64,000 nucleotides of DNA, taken from the NCBI GenBank assembly GCA_028285445.1, contig JANQPQ010000027.1, positions 1-64,000 of the forward strand, in the 5' to 3' direction. Positions within the stretch are counted from its first letter, which is position 1. The number at the start of each line of letters is the position of its first letter. The DNA comes from Cyclobacteriaceae bacterium (lineage in GTDB: Bacteria; Bacteroidota; Bacteroidia; Cytophagales; Cyclobacteriaceae). Position numbers and translations under genes: made by a program. Shown piece after piece: positions 41,250-49,284 of this stretch. The notes under the pieces were generated by a model. That model was not told the origin of the DNA. It made no database searches and saw only the letters and a list, made by a program, of their open reading frames with translations.

Positions 41250-42178
41250 AATTCCTTTCTACAGGCAACGTACTCAACCCAAATTTCTTGCAATATTTCT
41301 TCAGCAGCTTTAATGTCTTTTATATATGCTGATACCTGGCCGATCTCAAGTTCTCCTTCTTCCAGGTTACCTTCGAAAATGCCAAGCTTGGCACGGCCTC
41401 TTCCCAGGATTAATTGCAGGTCTTCGCTACTGGCTCCTGCATCTTCAGCTTCTTTGATCTTATGGTAGAACCGGTTCTTTATTAGCCTCACTGGTGTAAG
41501 TTGCTTCATCGTAAGAATGGTATCACCTTCATTCGCTTCCACTATGGAATCCTTATAATTATTATGGGCTGAACTTTCAAGGCTGGCAGCGAAACGGCTG
41601 CCTACCTGCACAGCATCTGCACCCAGTGCCATGGCACCCAGCATTGATCGCCCCGAGTGGATGCCTCCAGCAGCTATCAAGGGCAGACTAATAGCATCCC
41701 TTACTGCCGGAATCAAGCAAAATGTAGTGGTCTCCTCCCTCCCGTTGTGTCCTCCTGCTTCAAATCCTTCTGCAACAATGGCATCAACACCTGCCTCTTC
41801 ACTTTTAATAGCGAATTTTTGGCTACTCACCACATGAGCTACCTTCACTCCGGCTTCTTTTAACACGCCTGTCCACGTCTTTGGATTTCCAGCCGATGTA
41901 AAGACGATTTTTACATCTTCATCAAGAATGATTTGCATTAACTTATCTATGTCAGGGTAAAGCAGCGGCACATTTACCCCGAACGGCTTGGAGGTTGCGT
42001 TCTTACATTTCCTGAGGTGCTCTTGCAAAGTATCAGGATACATAGATCCTGCTCCAATTAGCCCAAGTCCGCCAGCATTGCTAACAGCCGAGGCAAGTTT
42101 CCATCCGCTGCACCAAACCATCCCAGCCTGGATTATCGGGAATTCAACTCCAAACAGTTCTGTGACTCTATTTCGCAT
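41231..42178 (-). CDS. Nitronate monooxygenase (2-nitropropane dioxygenase-like flavoprotein)
   Basis: A 315-residue TIM-barrel FMN enzyme. Blocks: FPIIQAGMVWCSGWKLASAV (N-terminal strand), NAGGLGLIGAGSM, FGVNVPLL, VKIVFTSAGNP, VAEGFEAGGHNGREETTTF with the AGGH motif, LIAAGGIHSGRSMLGAMALG and ADAVQVGSRFAAS. The His in AGGHNG is the presumed catalytic base of class I nitronate monooxygenases. It may instead be a FabK-like enoyl-ACP reductase, which shares the fold; the AGGH motif favours the former. Full length. Confidence 0.88.
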   Translation of the reverse strand: MRNRVTELFGVEFPIIQAGMVWCSGWKLASAVSNAGGLGLIGAGSMYPDTLQEHLRKCKNATSKPFGVNVPLLYPDIDKLMQIILDEDVKIVFTSAGNPKTWTGVLKEAGVKVAHVVSSQKFAIKSEEAGVDAIVAEGFEAGGHNGREETTTFCLIPAVRDAISLPLIAAGGIHSGRSMLGAMALGADAVQVGSRFAASLESSAHNNYKDSIVEANEGDTILTMKQLTPVRLIKNRFYHKIKEAEDAGASSEDLQLILGRGRAKLGIFEGNLEEGELEIGQVSAYIKDIKAAEEILQEIWVEYVACRKELCSNQH

Positions 42179-42213
42179 AATTTGGGGCTCCAGCCAATAT
42201 CTTTTTTCTTCTT

Positions 42214-42229
42214 CTTAATTCAAATTAAG
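42214..42229. promoter_or_regulatory. Palindrome between divergent nitronate monooxygenase and ClC genes
   Basis: CTTAATT-CA-AATTAAG is a perfect 7-bp inverted repeat, 14-29 bp upstream of the ClC -7 element and 36 bp before the monooxygenase start. A possible operator. AT-rich palindromes arise by chance easily. Confidence 0.3.
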
Positions 42230-42242
42230 GGGGCAATTATTA

Positions 42243-42250
42243 TAAATTTG
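42243..42250 (+). promoter_or_regulatory. -7 promoter element (TAAATTTG) for the ClC gene
   Basis: Perfect TAnnTTTG match 33 bp before the GTG start. Confidence 0.5.
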
Positions 42251-42282
42251 CACCCTTCCCACTGACCAATCCAGAGCCGTAC

Positions 42283-44061
42283 GTGAAAGAAGCCCTCAGA
42301 CAATTTCTCATTTGGAGGATCAAGCATATCAGCAATAAGAATTTTGTGCTGATACTCAGTGGCTTGGTGGGTCTAATTGCGGGATTGGCGGCAGTATTAC
42401 TGAAAGCCAGTGTACACTACATTCAGGCATTTCTTACCAGCGGTTTTCAAAAAGACTATGCCAATTATCTCTATTTGTCCTATCCTCTAATCGGTATTGT
42501 GGTGGTAAGTATCCTTACCCGGTACATATTTCGCGAAAGGCTGGGACATGGCATAACGACAATCCTCTACGCGATTTCCAAGAAATCGAGCATTATGAGA
42601 AAGACTTCGATGTACTCCCGCATGATTACCAGCGCTGTAACGGTTGGCTTGGGAGGGTCGGTTGGTCTGGAAGCCCCGATAGTGGTTACGGGCTCAGCCA
42701 TTGGATCGAATTTCGGTCGGCTTATGCACCTGGGTTACCGCAGGCGCTCATTGCTTATTGGCTGTGGCGCTGCCGGTGCCATTTCTGCTATTTTCAACTC
42801 TCCAATTGCCGGAGTAATATTTGCAGTTGAGGTGATTCTCACAGAGGTGACCATTGCTGCGTTGGTGCCATTAATTATTTCATCCGTATTTGCCTCCCTA
42901 ATATCTCTTACACTGCTAGGAGATGATGTGCTTTTCTCCTTCAAGCTCAAAGACCCGTTTACAGCTGGCGACGTACCATTCTATGTACTCCTTGGCCTAA
43001 TCTGTGGTTTGGTTTCTGTCTATTTCACCAGGGTTAATTACAAAATTGATAGCTGGATTTCAAAAATCAAGGACGACCTGCGGAAGCCCCTTTTTGGAGG
43101 ACTAGCATTGGGACTAATAATATTTGTCTTTCCTCCAATTTATGGTGAGGGCTACAGAACAATTAAGTCGCTATTGGCTGGAGCTGAGCAGGAATTATTG
43201 AGCCAATCATTGTTCTTTGGTGAGATTAATAACACGGCTTTCATTCTAGTTTTTACGTTGGGAGTAATTCTCATAAAACCGATGGCCTCGGCTATAACTA
43301 TTGGCGCCGGGGGTAGTGGAGGTATATTTGCCCCGTCTTTATTCATAGGGGGAGTAACGGGATTTCTCTTTGCTTCGGTTGTCAATCTGATTTACGGCGC
43401 GCCAATATTGAGTCCTAGTAATTTTATCTTAGTAGGCATGTGCGGAGTAATGAGTGGCGTGCTGCATGCACCTCTTACCGCGATCTTCCTTATAGCAGAA
43501 ATTACCAGCGGCTACACGTTATTCGTTCCATTGATGCTAGTCTCCGCACTAGCCTTTAGTGCTAACTCTTATTTTGAGAAGCACTCTCTATACACCAAGC
43601 ACCTTATAGAGAAAGGAGACCTGATTCAATATGATCGTGACCGGCAGGTACTGAGCCTGATCAACTTGAAGAAAATCGTGGAGGTAGACTTACTTGTGAT
43701 AAAGCCCGATGCCAAACTTGGAGAACTGGTAGAACTGGTTAAGAAGTCGCATCGAAATATCTTTCCGGTAGTAAATGTTAACCAGGAATTGGTCGGTATT
43801 GTAACATTAGATGATATAAGGGAGATAATGTTTGACGCCGAAGCGCAGGAAAACATTCTGGTTCAATCGATTATGCACAAACCGCCGGCCGAAGTAACTC
43901 CTCATGAAAATATGCAATCAGTAATGAGCAAGTTTGAAGTGACTGGGGCATGGAATTTACCGGTTATTGAGGAAGGCAAGTACATTGGCTTTATCAGTAA
44001 ATCCAGGATCTTCAATACGTACCGTAAGAAGCTCATTCGCCAAACTAAGGAGTCAGAATAG
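42283..44061 (+). CDS. ClC chloride channel/transporter with C-terminal CBS pair
   Basis: GTG start; 592 residues. The ClC core shows the anion-pathway segments: GHGIT (residues 88-92, replacing GSGIP), GGSVGLEAPIV with gating Glu130, FNSPIAGVIFAVEV and GGSGGIFAPSLFIGG. At the position equivalent to the proton glutamate 203 of E. coli ClC there is Val184 (FAVEV rather than FxxEE), so coupled H+ exchange by the standard route is doubtful and a channel-like or otherwise uncoupled protein is plausible. Two CBS domains (about residues 460-585; SHRNIFPVVNVNQELVGIVT and AWNLPVIEEGKYIGFISKSR) could bind adenine nucleotides and gate it. Confidence 0.9.
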   Translation: MKEALRQFLIWRIKHISNKNFVLILSGLVGLIAGLAAVLLKASVHYIQAFLTSGFQKDYANYLYLSYPLIGIVVVSILTRYIFRERLGHGITTILYAISKKSSIMRKTSMYSRMITSAVTVGLGGSVGLEAPIVVTGSAIGSNFGRLMHLGYRRRSLLIGCGAAGAISAIFNSPIAGVIFAVEVILTEVTIAALVPLIISSVFASLISLTLLGDDVLFSFKLKDPFTAGDVPFYVLLGLICGLVSVYFTRVNYKIDSWISKIKDDLRKPLFGGLALGLIIFVFPPIYGEGYRTIKSLLAGAEQELLSQSLFFGEINNTAFILVFTLGVILIKPMASAITIGAGGSGGIFAPSLFIGGVTGFLFASVVNLIYGAPILSPSNFILVGMCGVMSGVLHAPLTAIFLIAEITSGYTLFVPLMLVSALAFSANSYFEKHSLYTKHLIEKGDLIQYDRDRQVLSLINLKKIVEVDLLVIKPDAKLGELVELVKKSHRNIFPVVNVNQELVGIVTLDDIREIMFDAEAQENILVQSIMHKPPAEVTPHENMQSVMSKFEVTGAWNLPVIEEGKYIGFISKSRIFNTYRKKLIRQTKESE

Positions 44062-44199
44062 TTGGCATTTTTGCTGACTACTCTTGCAAGAACTGCAGTT
44101 AATGATGCCTTAATATCACTGCCAAGCGGTGAAAGTCCCTATCAATCAGATGTTTGGCAGATATTAGCCAAATATTGGCGTCAATTCAATCAAAAATAG

Positions 44200-44306
44200 T
44201 TGTCCACAAAGTTTCAATTCAATTTGAAGCACATAACTAGCTATTAATCAGTTTTTTATATCAAATTTTGCAATTTGTGTGGATAAATAACCCCTTTTGT
44301 GGATAA
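44200..44306. other. DnaA-box cluster, candidate replication-origin element
   Basis: TTGTCCACA (44200-44208; one mismatch to TTATCCACA) and two perfect inverse boxes TGTGGATAA at 44278-44286 and 44298-44306, the last two exactly 20 bp apart. An AT-rich stretch follows (about 44310-44345). The dnaA gene is not in this window, which does not exclude an origin in Bacteroidota. Confidence 0.45.
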
Positions 44307-44615
44307 TTACCCATTGACAATTAAAAATCTTTTTTTTGTCTAATTTCCTCCTTCTGGCGATATACGATTTCTTAACTTCCGAACCACAATCTTAAGCAGT
44401 TTATAAGGAGGTTATAACGCTGGCCAGACTTGCAGTCTTGAAGAATATCAATTAATGGAGACTGGATTGGTCAGAAGTCAGAATTTTCGAAAAACCATAA
44501 GGGATGATCTAGCCGGGCAGAGGGAAACTCCATTAGGATGATCTTGAACACCTCAATTAATGGTTCTTAGAATAATGCAATTGCGATAAGCCCTCATCAA
44601 TTACTACTTCGGTTC

Positions 44616-44623
44616 TAATTTTG
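44616..44623 (+). promoter_or_regulatory. -7 promoter element (TAATTTTG), upstream copy
   Basis: Perfect TAnnTTTG match within TTCTAATTTTG, 47 bp before the thioredoxin-like gene start. Confidence 0.4.
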
Positions 44624-44657
44624 TTTTATCGGTTAAGTTATTTCGCCATGTTGTTTC

Positions 44658-44665
44658 TAATTTTG
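44658..44665 (+). promoter_or_regulatory. -7 promoter element (TAATTTTG), second copy, implying a leaderless start
   Basis: A second TTCTAATTTTG, 42 bp downstream of the first. It ends 5 bp before ATG 44670, so transcription from it would begin at or very near the start codon. Confidence 0.35.
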
Positions 44666-44669
44666 AAGA

Positions 44670-45149
44670 ATGAAGAAGTTTAAGGCACTCTTAGTAGCAA
44701 TGGTCTTGGCAAGTGGTGCGTCGATTGCGCAAGAAGCAGAGGTAGTGAAGTTTGATAGGGTAGAGACCATCATGCAAAAGAAAAGCGACAAGTTGCAGGT
44801 GATAAACTTTTGGGCAACATGGTGCAAACCCTGTATTGTTGAAATGCCTTACTTTGAGAAGATAGCAGACAAATACGCTGATAGCATGGAACTTACATTT
44901 ATCAGTCTGGATTTTGCAGATCAGCTCGATAAAAAAGTAAAACCTTTTTTGACAAAGAGAGAAATAAAATCAAAAGTACTGTTACTCGATAATACCGATT
45001 ACAATTCATGGATAAATAAAGTAGACACCCGATGGTCGGGTGCGATTCCAGCCACCATAATAATTGAACCGGGCGGTGAAAAGCATTTTTACGAGCAGGA
45101 GTTCAAACAAGACGAGCTGGAATCTTTAATTACGGATTTCATAAAATAG
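44670..45149 (+). CDS. TlpA-like thioredoxin-fold protein, exported
   Basis: A 159-residue protein with signal peptide (MKKFKALLVAMVLASGASIAQ). The thioredoxin domain has the active site WATWCKPC with Cys52 and Cys55, followed by IVEMPYFEKIADKYADSMEL and the cis-proline strand SGAIPATIIIEPGG. It should act as a periplasmic disulfide reductase or carrier, like TlpA/ResA. The second thioredoxin-fold gene follows 7 bp later, and a terminator ends the pair, so they form one two-gene operon. Confidence 0.88.
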   Translation: MKKFKALLVAMVLASGASIAQEAEVVKFDRVETIMQKKSDKLQVINFWATWCKPCIVEMPYFEKIADKYADSMELTFISLDFADQLDKKVKPFLTKREIKSKVLLLDNTDYNSWINKVDTRWSGAIPATIIIEPGGEKHFYEQEFKQDELESLITDFIK

Positions 45150-45156
45150 AAACGTC

Positions 45157-45768
45157 ATGATAAAGTTACCAGTTGTTGCCATTTTACTATTTAGCTCCCT
45201 AGGGCTAAATGATGAAGCACCCAAAGGTTACGGAGTGGGTGATATTGTTGAAGATTTCAAGTTGGAGAATATCGACGGGAAATACGTTTCCCTTGCCGAC
45301 AATCCTAACAACAAAGGTTATATCGTTGTATTTACCTGTAATACCTGCCCATGGGCAAAATTGTACGAGCAACGCATTATTGATCTTCATAATAAGTATG
45401 CAGAAAAGGGAGTGCCAGTGGTGGCTATCAACCCAAATGATGTTGTGAAGCAGCCAGGAGACACCATGGAGGAGATGAAAAAAAGAGCTAAGGATAAAGG
45501 CATGCCATATCCTTACCTGCGAGACGATACGCAAGAAGTAGCGAGGGCTTTCGGCGCTGCCTACACTCCGCATATCTTCCTGCTGGCCAATAGCGACGGG
45601 AATTACAAAGTGTCATACATTGGTGCCATTGATGATAACCCAAGAGTGGCCGCCGATGTAACGCGAAAATATGTAGAGGAGGCTGTGGATGCTATGCTTG
45701 GTGGCGAGGAGATAAAAGACACACAGGTAAAAGGTATTGGCTGTACTATTAAGTGGAGTGAGAGCTAG
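45157..45768 (+). CDS. Peroxiredoxin/AhpC-TSA-like thioredoxin-fold exported protein
   Basis: A 203-residue protein with a short hydrophobic N terminus (MIKLPVVAILLFSSLGLND), possibly a signal. The fold carries GDIVEDFKLENIDGKYVSLA, the site VVFTCNTCPWAKLYEQRI with Cys61 and Cys64, and YTPHIFLLANSDGNYKVSYI with IGAIDDNPR. The CNTCPWAK motif is typical of a redoxin-domain family in Bacteroidota. It is co-transcribed with the TlpA-like gene and is probably its functional partner. A terminator follows at 45791-45819. Confidence 0.82.
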   Translation: MIKLPVVAILLFSSLGLNDEAPKGYGVGDIVEDFKLENIDGKYVSLADNPNNKGYIVVFTCNTCPWAKLYEQRIIDLHNKYAEKGVPVVAINPNDVVKQPGDTMEEMKKRAKDKGMPYPYLRDDTQEVARAFGAAYTPHIFLLANSDGNYKVSYIGAIDDNPRVAADVTRKYVEEAVDAMLGGEEIKDTQVKGIGCTIKWSES

Positions 45769-45790
45769 AAGTAGTTCTTATTAAGAAATG

Positions 45791-45819
45791 AAGCGAAGTC
45801 TGAGGGCTTCGCTTTTTTT
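45791..45819 (+). terminator. Rho-independent terminator of the two-thioredoxin operon
   Basis: Stem AAGCGAAG / CTTCGCTT with an 8-nt loop (TCTGAGGG) followed by five further T. It lies 22 bp after the stop. Confidence 0.85.
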
Positions 45820-45825
45820 GTTGTA

Positions 45826-47346
45826 TTAGACTGGCATCATCTCGAGGATCTCCTCCACATATTGTCTATCGTTTGATAGGCGGGGTACCTTGTTCTGTCC
45901 ACCAAGCTTACCCTTGCTCTTTAGCCAGTTATAGAAAGTGCCTTCTTTGGCACTATGTACAACGGGCTTAGCCAAAGCTATGTCCTGGTAACGCTTAGCG
46001 TCATAATCACTGTTTATTTCGCGCAGGGTTTCATCCAAAACATTGATGAACCTATCCATGTCATCAGGCTTCCGGATAAACTCTATGATCCACTCGTGGC
46101 CCCCCTTTTGGTTTTCTTCCAAATAGATAGGCGCCGCAGTAAAGTTATCTATGATGGCATTGGTAGTATCGCAGGCCTTAGTAATGGCATGTTCTGCATT
46201 CTCTATTATTACCTCTTCACCAAAGGCGTTGATGAAATGTTTGGTGCGGCCGGTAATTTTTATACGATACGGGTTTACGCTGGTAAACTTAATTGTGTCT
46301 CCTATTAGGTAACGCCAGAGGCCGCTATTTGTGGATATTGCCAGTGCGTAATTCTTACCTACTTCTACCTCATCCAGGCTTAAAGTTTCTGGTTGTTCTT
46401 TACCAATTTCTTCAAATGGGATGAATTCATAGAAAATGCCGTAATCGAGCATCAAGAGCATCTCATCACTATCAGTTTGGTCCTGAATGCCGAAAAAGCC
46501 CTCAGTGGCGTTGTAAGTCTCCACATAGCGCATGTCCTCATCCGGAATCAACTTCTTAAACAAGCTTCTATAGGGGGTAAAGGCAACTGCGCCATGGAAA
46601 AATGCTTCAAGGTTAGGCCATACTTCTTTAATATTAGACTTGCCTGTAATTTCCAGTACTCTCTTCAGTAGTACTACGGTCCACGTGGGTACACCCGAAA
46701 TATTGGTTACGTTTGTTTCGGAAGTTACCTTAGCCATCAGCTCAATCTTTTCTTCCCACTTATCCATTAGAGCTATTTCTAAACTAGGGGTGCGAACAAA
46801 CTGCGCCCATAGGGGCAGATTTTTGATGATTACCGCTGACACATCTCCATAATAGGAGTTGGCTTTAGGATCATATTCATTGATTTGATGACTACCTCCA
46901 ATTGCTAAACCTTTTCCACTAAACATCATGGAATCAGGGTTATTGTTTACATAGATGGAAATGAGATCCTTGCCGCCCTTAAAGTGACAATCTTCCAAAG
47001 CCTCGGGTGAAACCGGTATGAACTTACTTCTGGCATTGGTTGTGCCAGACGACTTTGCAAACCATCGAACATCCGAAGGCCATAAAATGCCTTGCTCTCC
47101 CTTCATCAACCTTTCTATATAGGGAAAAAAATCTTCGTAGGTTGAAAGCGGTACTCGTGACTTAAACTCTTCTATTGTTTTGAGGCTGGAGAAGTCGTAT
47201 TTCTTGCCAAACTCCGTAGTTTTTGCCGTGTTGAACAAGCTTTGTAGTAGCTCCATTTGCACCTCCATAGGGTATTTCATGAAGAGCTCTATCTGGTGGA
47301 TCCTCTTCTTCATGACCCAGGTTAGTATGGAATTGAGAAGGCGCAT
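45826..47346 (-). CDS. GH3 (auxin-responsive GH3-like) acyl-adenylate-forming protein
   Basis: A 506-residue cytoplasmic protein of the GH3 family in the ANL adenylating superfamily. Visible blocks: FAKSSGTTNARSKFIPVS (phosphate-binding loop), ETYNATEGFFGIQDQTDSDE (ATP-binding TEGFFG), NSGLWRYLIGDTIKFTS (equivalent of the GD motif) and KITGRTKHFINAFGEEVIIE. Plant homologues conjugate amino acids to hormones; bacterial ones have no settled substrate. Gene length matches the family. It faces the thioredoxin pair across a terminator and has no obvious operon partner. Confidence 0.9.
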   Translation of the reverse strand: MRLLNSILTWVMKKRIHQIELFMKYPMEVQMELLQSLFNTAKTTEFGKKYDFSSLKTIEEFKSRVPLSTYEDFFPYIERLMKGEQGILWPSDVRWFAKSSGTTNARSKFIPVSPEALEDCHFKGGKDLISIYVNNNPDSMMFSGKGLAIGGSHQINEYDPKANSYYGDVSAVIIKNLPLWAQFVRTPSLEIALMDKWEEKIELMAKVTSETNVTNISGVPTWTVVLLKRVLEITGKSNIKEVWPNLEAFFHGAVAFTPYRSLFKKLIPDEDMRYVETYNATEGFFGIQDQTDSDEMLLMLDYGIFYEFIPFEEIGKEQPETLSLDEVEVGKNYALAISTNSGLWRYLIGDTIKFTSVNPYRIKITGRTKHFINAFGEEVIIENAEHAITKACDTTNAIIDNFTAAPIYLEENQKGGHEWIIEFIRKPDDMDRFINVLDETLREINSDYDAKRYQDIALAKPVVHSAKEGTFYNWLKSKGKLGGQNKVPRLSNDRQYVEEILEMMPV

Positions 47347-47472
47347 TCGTTTTAGTTCAGCTGAATAAAATATCTATATTATTTCAATTAACCAAAAAGA
47401 GCATCTCAATCCCCACACTTACTTCAGATTAGCCGCCTGGAAGAAAGAAATGATCTGTCTCTACAAAATTAT

Positions 47473-48000
47473 CTAAAACTCTCCAGCAACCATTTGCATC
47501 AATTCCACAGTTTCACCGTCGGGTCCGGTAAGGAAGCAGTTCATGGCTTCAATGTTTCCAGTTGCCTTGACTGTGCGAATTGTGTCTCGCATCACAAATC
47601 CGGCACGCAGCGCCCGATCTAAAGCTGCAGATATATCTTTAACGTCTATACCTACATGCTGGAAAGCGCCGGTCGTAGAAATTGAGTCGGGTAAGGTAGT
47701 GTTCTCTGCCATTTCGTAGACAAAGTTCTGGCCTGGAAATTTAAGCAGGGCCATGTTAACCGGTATCGATTGTTCACTACCATCGTCTGCAACACGGATA
47801 ATCTCTTTGACATTGTTAGTAACTTCAAAATCGAAGGCAGTGGTATAAAGCCCCACTGATCGATCTAAATCTTTAACATACAGCATGACATGGTTTACTC
47901 GGGGCGAAACAGGGTCTGTTTGAGCCACCGGATTCTCCGATGGTTGTGAACAAGAGTAAAGCTGTACACCAATCAAGCACAGCAGAATATAAGATTTCAT
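47473..48000 (-). CDS. VOC (glyoxalase-fold) family lipoprotein
   Basis: Start at ATG 48000 (MKSYILLCLIGVQLYSC), a lipoprotein signal with lipobox LYSC. The 175-residue product has a VOC domain: VNHVMLYVKDLDRSVGLYTT, then QNFVYEMAEN, FQHVGIDVKDISAALDRALR and DGETVELMQM. The metal-binding pattern H, E, H, E of VOC enzymes appears in VNHVMLY, FVYEMAE, FQHVGID and ETVELMQ. Ser/Pro/Asn/Thr linker after the lipid cysteine. Envelope-anchored glyoxalase-fold proteins are unusual; substrate unknown. Confidence 0.75.
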   Translation of the reverse strand: MKSYILLCLIGVQLYSCSQPSENPVAQTDPVSPRVNHVMLYVKDLDRSVGLYTTAFDFEVTNNVKEIIRVADDGSEQSIPVNMALLKFPGQNFVYEMAENTTLPDSISTTGAFQHVGIDVKDISAALDRALRAGFVMRDTIRTVKATGNIEAMNCFLTGPDGETVELMQMVAGEF

Positions 48001-48157
48001 GGTTGATGGCTTTTTGCTCAGCAATATACTGGAATTATCTGCTCTTCGATGAAGTTTGGCCTATTGGAAACAGCTACAAAAGTACAGCCAATTGCATAAC
48101 GAATGGCATAAGTATTGTGGCTAATAGTTATCTTAAGGACCACTAACCACAGAAGCC

Positions 48158-48530
48158 ATGGCATCAACAAAATCTATACTTTGCATATGCTTATCCTGCT
48201 TACTTGCTGAAGTTTCATTTAGTCAGTCGAAAAAGGTAGTCTCTGATTGGCGACGATAAAACTGCAATAGAAAATCTGTCGCAGATCTCGGAAAAAGAAA
48301 ACCCGGTTTTGTTTGTAAACACCGACAAAGAAACTTACAAGATTGAGTACACCAACCAGAAATTACTAGCAGCTATCAACCCCAATGAAATTCAAAAAAT
48401 AGAGGTATTCAAGGATAAAAAGGCTTTACGCAAATTTGGGGAATTGGGAGTTAATGGGGTTATAGTTGTGGATATGAAAAACAACGTTGAAGTGGATATC
48501 CCCAAACGATTTCTATACAAGAAAAAGTAG
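48158..48530 (+). pseudogene. Frameshifted exported protein with TonB-plug-like domain
   Basis: ATG 48158 opens a signal peptide (MASTKSILCICLSCLLAEVS, then FSQ) that stops at TAA 48257-48259. In another frame, from 48240, a continuous domain runs to the stop at 48530: VLFVNTDKETYKIEYTNQKL, INPNEIQKIEVFKDKKALR and FGELGVNGVIVVDMKNN, which matches the plug-domain pattern (INPxxIxxIEVxKDxxAxxxYGxxGxNGVI). One base must be skipped between 48240 and 48256. The break may be a sequencing error, a true pseudogene, or programmed shifting; a short run AAAAA precedes it. Confidence 0.55.
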
Positions 48531-48542
48531 ACCTAACCACAA

Positions 48543-49145
48543 TCACTCACCGATACTACTAAGCAACCGTTCATTGGAGATAATGTTTTTCTGCTTCCGT
48601 TTTGCAAGCACCTCCTTGCCGTACGATGTGTAATATTGATGCTGTTCTTCCAGGAAATGCTTGTTCTGGTGGTACCATTGAGAGTCACTAAATTCTATGC
48701 CCAACATCTCTTTCCACTCTCTACGGAGTAAATCAAGTTTGTCGAAGTATTTATCGGTGGAGAGATGGTAGAAGTCTGCATCTGAAAGTATGCTGGGAAG
48801 TAGCCCCTCAGGAGTAACCCCAAACTTGGTAGCATATATACAAGACTTTATTTTCGCAATTTGTGCAGGACTTATTTGTTCTCCCAGGAACTTCTCGGCT
48901 ATGTCCATGCTCTCCTCTTCGTGGCGGTCATATTTCCGAGAAAAACCGGTGTCATGAAACCATGCGGCCAGCATAACCAGCTCTTTATCATTTGACGACA
49001 CGCCACAGCGATTGCAGATCTCTTCAGTTGCCTGTACAACTTCCAAAGTGTGCTCCAGGGAATGATAGTAGATTCCCCGCGGCAATTTTTCGGAGAGCAA
49101 CTTCCTAACATACTTCTCCGACTTAGCCAGCATTAGTTTGGTCAT
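48543..49145 (-). CDS. HD superfamily phosphohydrolase
   Basis: A 200-residue cytoplasmic protein of the HD domain group: YYHSLEHTLEVVQATEEICN (first His), ELVMLAAWFHDTGFSRKYDR (the HD pair), HEEESMDIAEKFLGEQISPA (third His) and LLPSILSDADFYHLSTDKYF (last Asp). All four metal-binding positions are present. The family cleaves phosphomonoesters or phosphodiesters of nucleotides. The C-terminal helix (HFLEEQHQYYTSYGKEVLAK) is characteristic of this subgroup. It ends 12 bp from the convergent plug-domain pseudogene. Confidence 0.85.
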   Translation of the reverse strand: MTKLMLAKSEKYVRKLLSEKLPRGIYYHSLEHTLEVVQATEEICNRCGVSSNDKELVMLAAWFHDTGFSRKYDRHEEESMDIAEKFLGEQISPAQIAKIKSCIYATKFGVTPEGLLPSILSDADFYHLSTDKYFDKLDLLRREWKEMLGIEFSDSQWYHQNKHFLEEQHQYYTSYGKEVLAKRKQKNIISNERLLSSIGE

Positions 49146-49284
49146 TCATTTCGAAAAATAGGCAATTCGAACATTTATGCAGACTCCGTCTATCATAATT
49201 AAGACTAGCGATCTTGTTATTTTTCCTTCGCAGAGAAGACGAATTATATCCATTCATTAACTTAGCAGCCAAATTCTAAGGGCT

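Larger units (their letters stand above)
44062..44669. other. 608-bp gene-free AT-rich region with DnaA-box cluster and inverted repeats
   Basis: No credible coding frame is visible. It holds TTGTCCACA at 44200-44208, two perfect TGTGGATAA (reverse of TTATCCACA) at 44278-44286 and 44298-44306, a long A/T tract, an imperfect stem GCCAA-ATA-TTGGC (44167-44179), AGACT-TGC-AGTCT (44426-44438), TAATGGAG/CTCCATTA (44453-44460 with 44528-44535), a repeated GGATGATCT, and two TTCTAATTTTG copies near the end. An AAGGAGGT at 44405 is not followed by a start codon. Candidate replication origin or structured RNA; both are inference. Confidence 0.45.

Noticed and set aside
41231..42178. FabK-type enoyl-ACP reductase
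   Set aside because: The AGGH motif and lack of a fatty-acid gene neighbourhood favour nitronate monooxygenase, though the folds are the same.
44404..44420. A perfect AAGGAGGT Shine-Dalgarno-like site
   Set aside because: No start codon or open frame follows within a usable distance, and genes in this phylum rarely use such sites.
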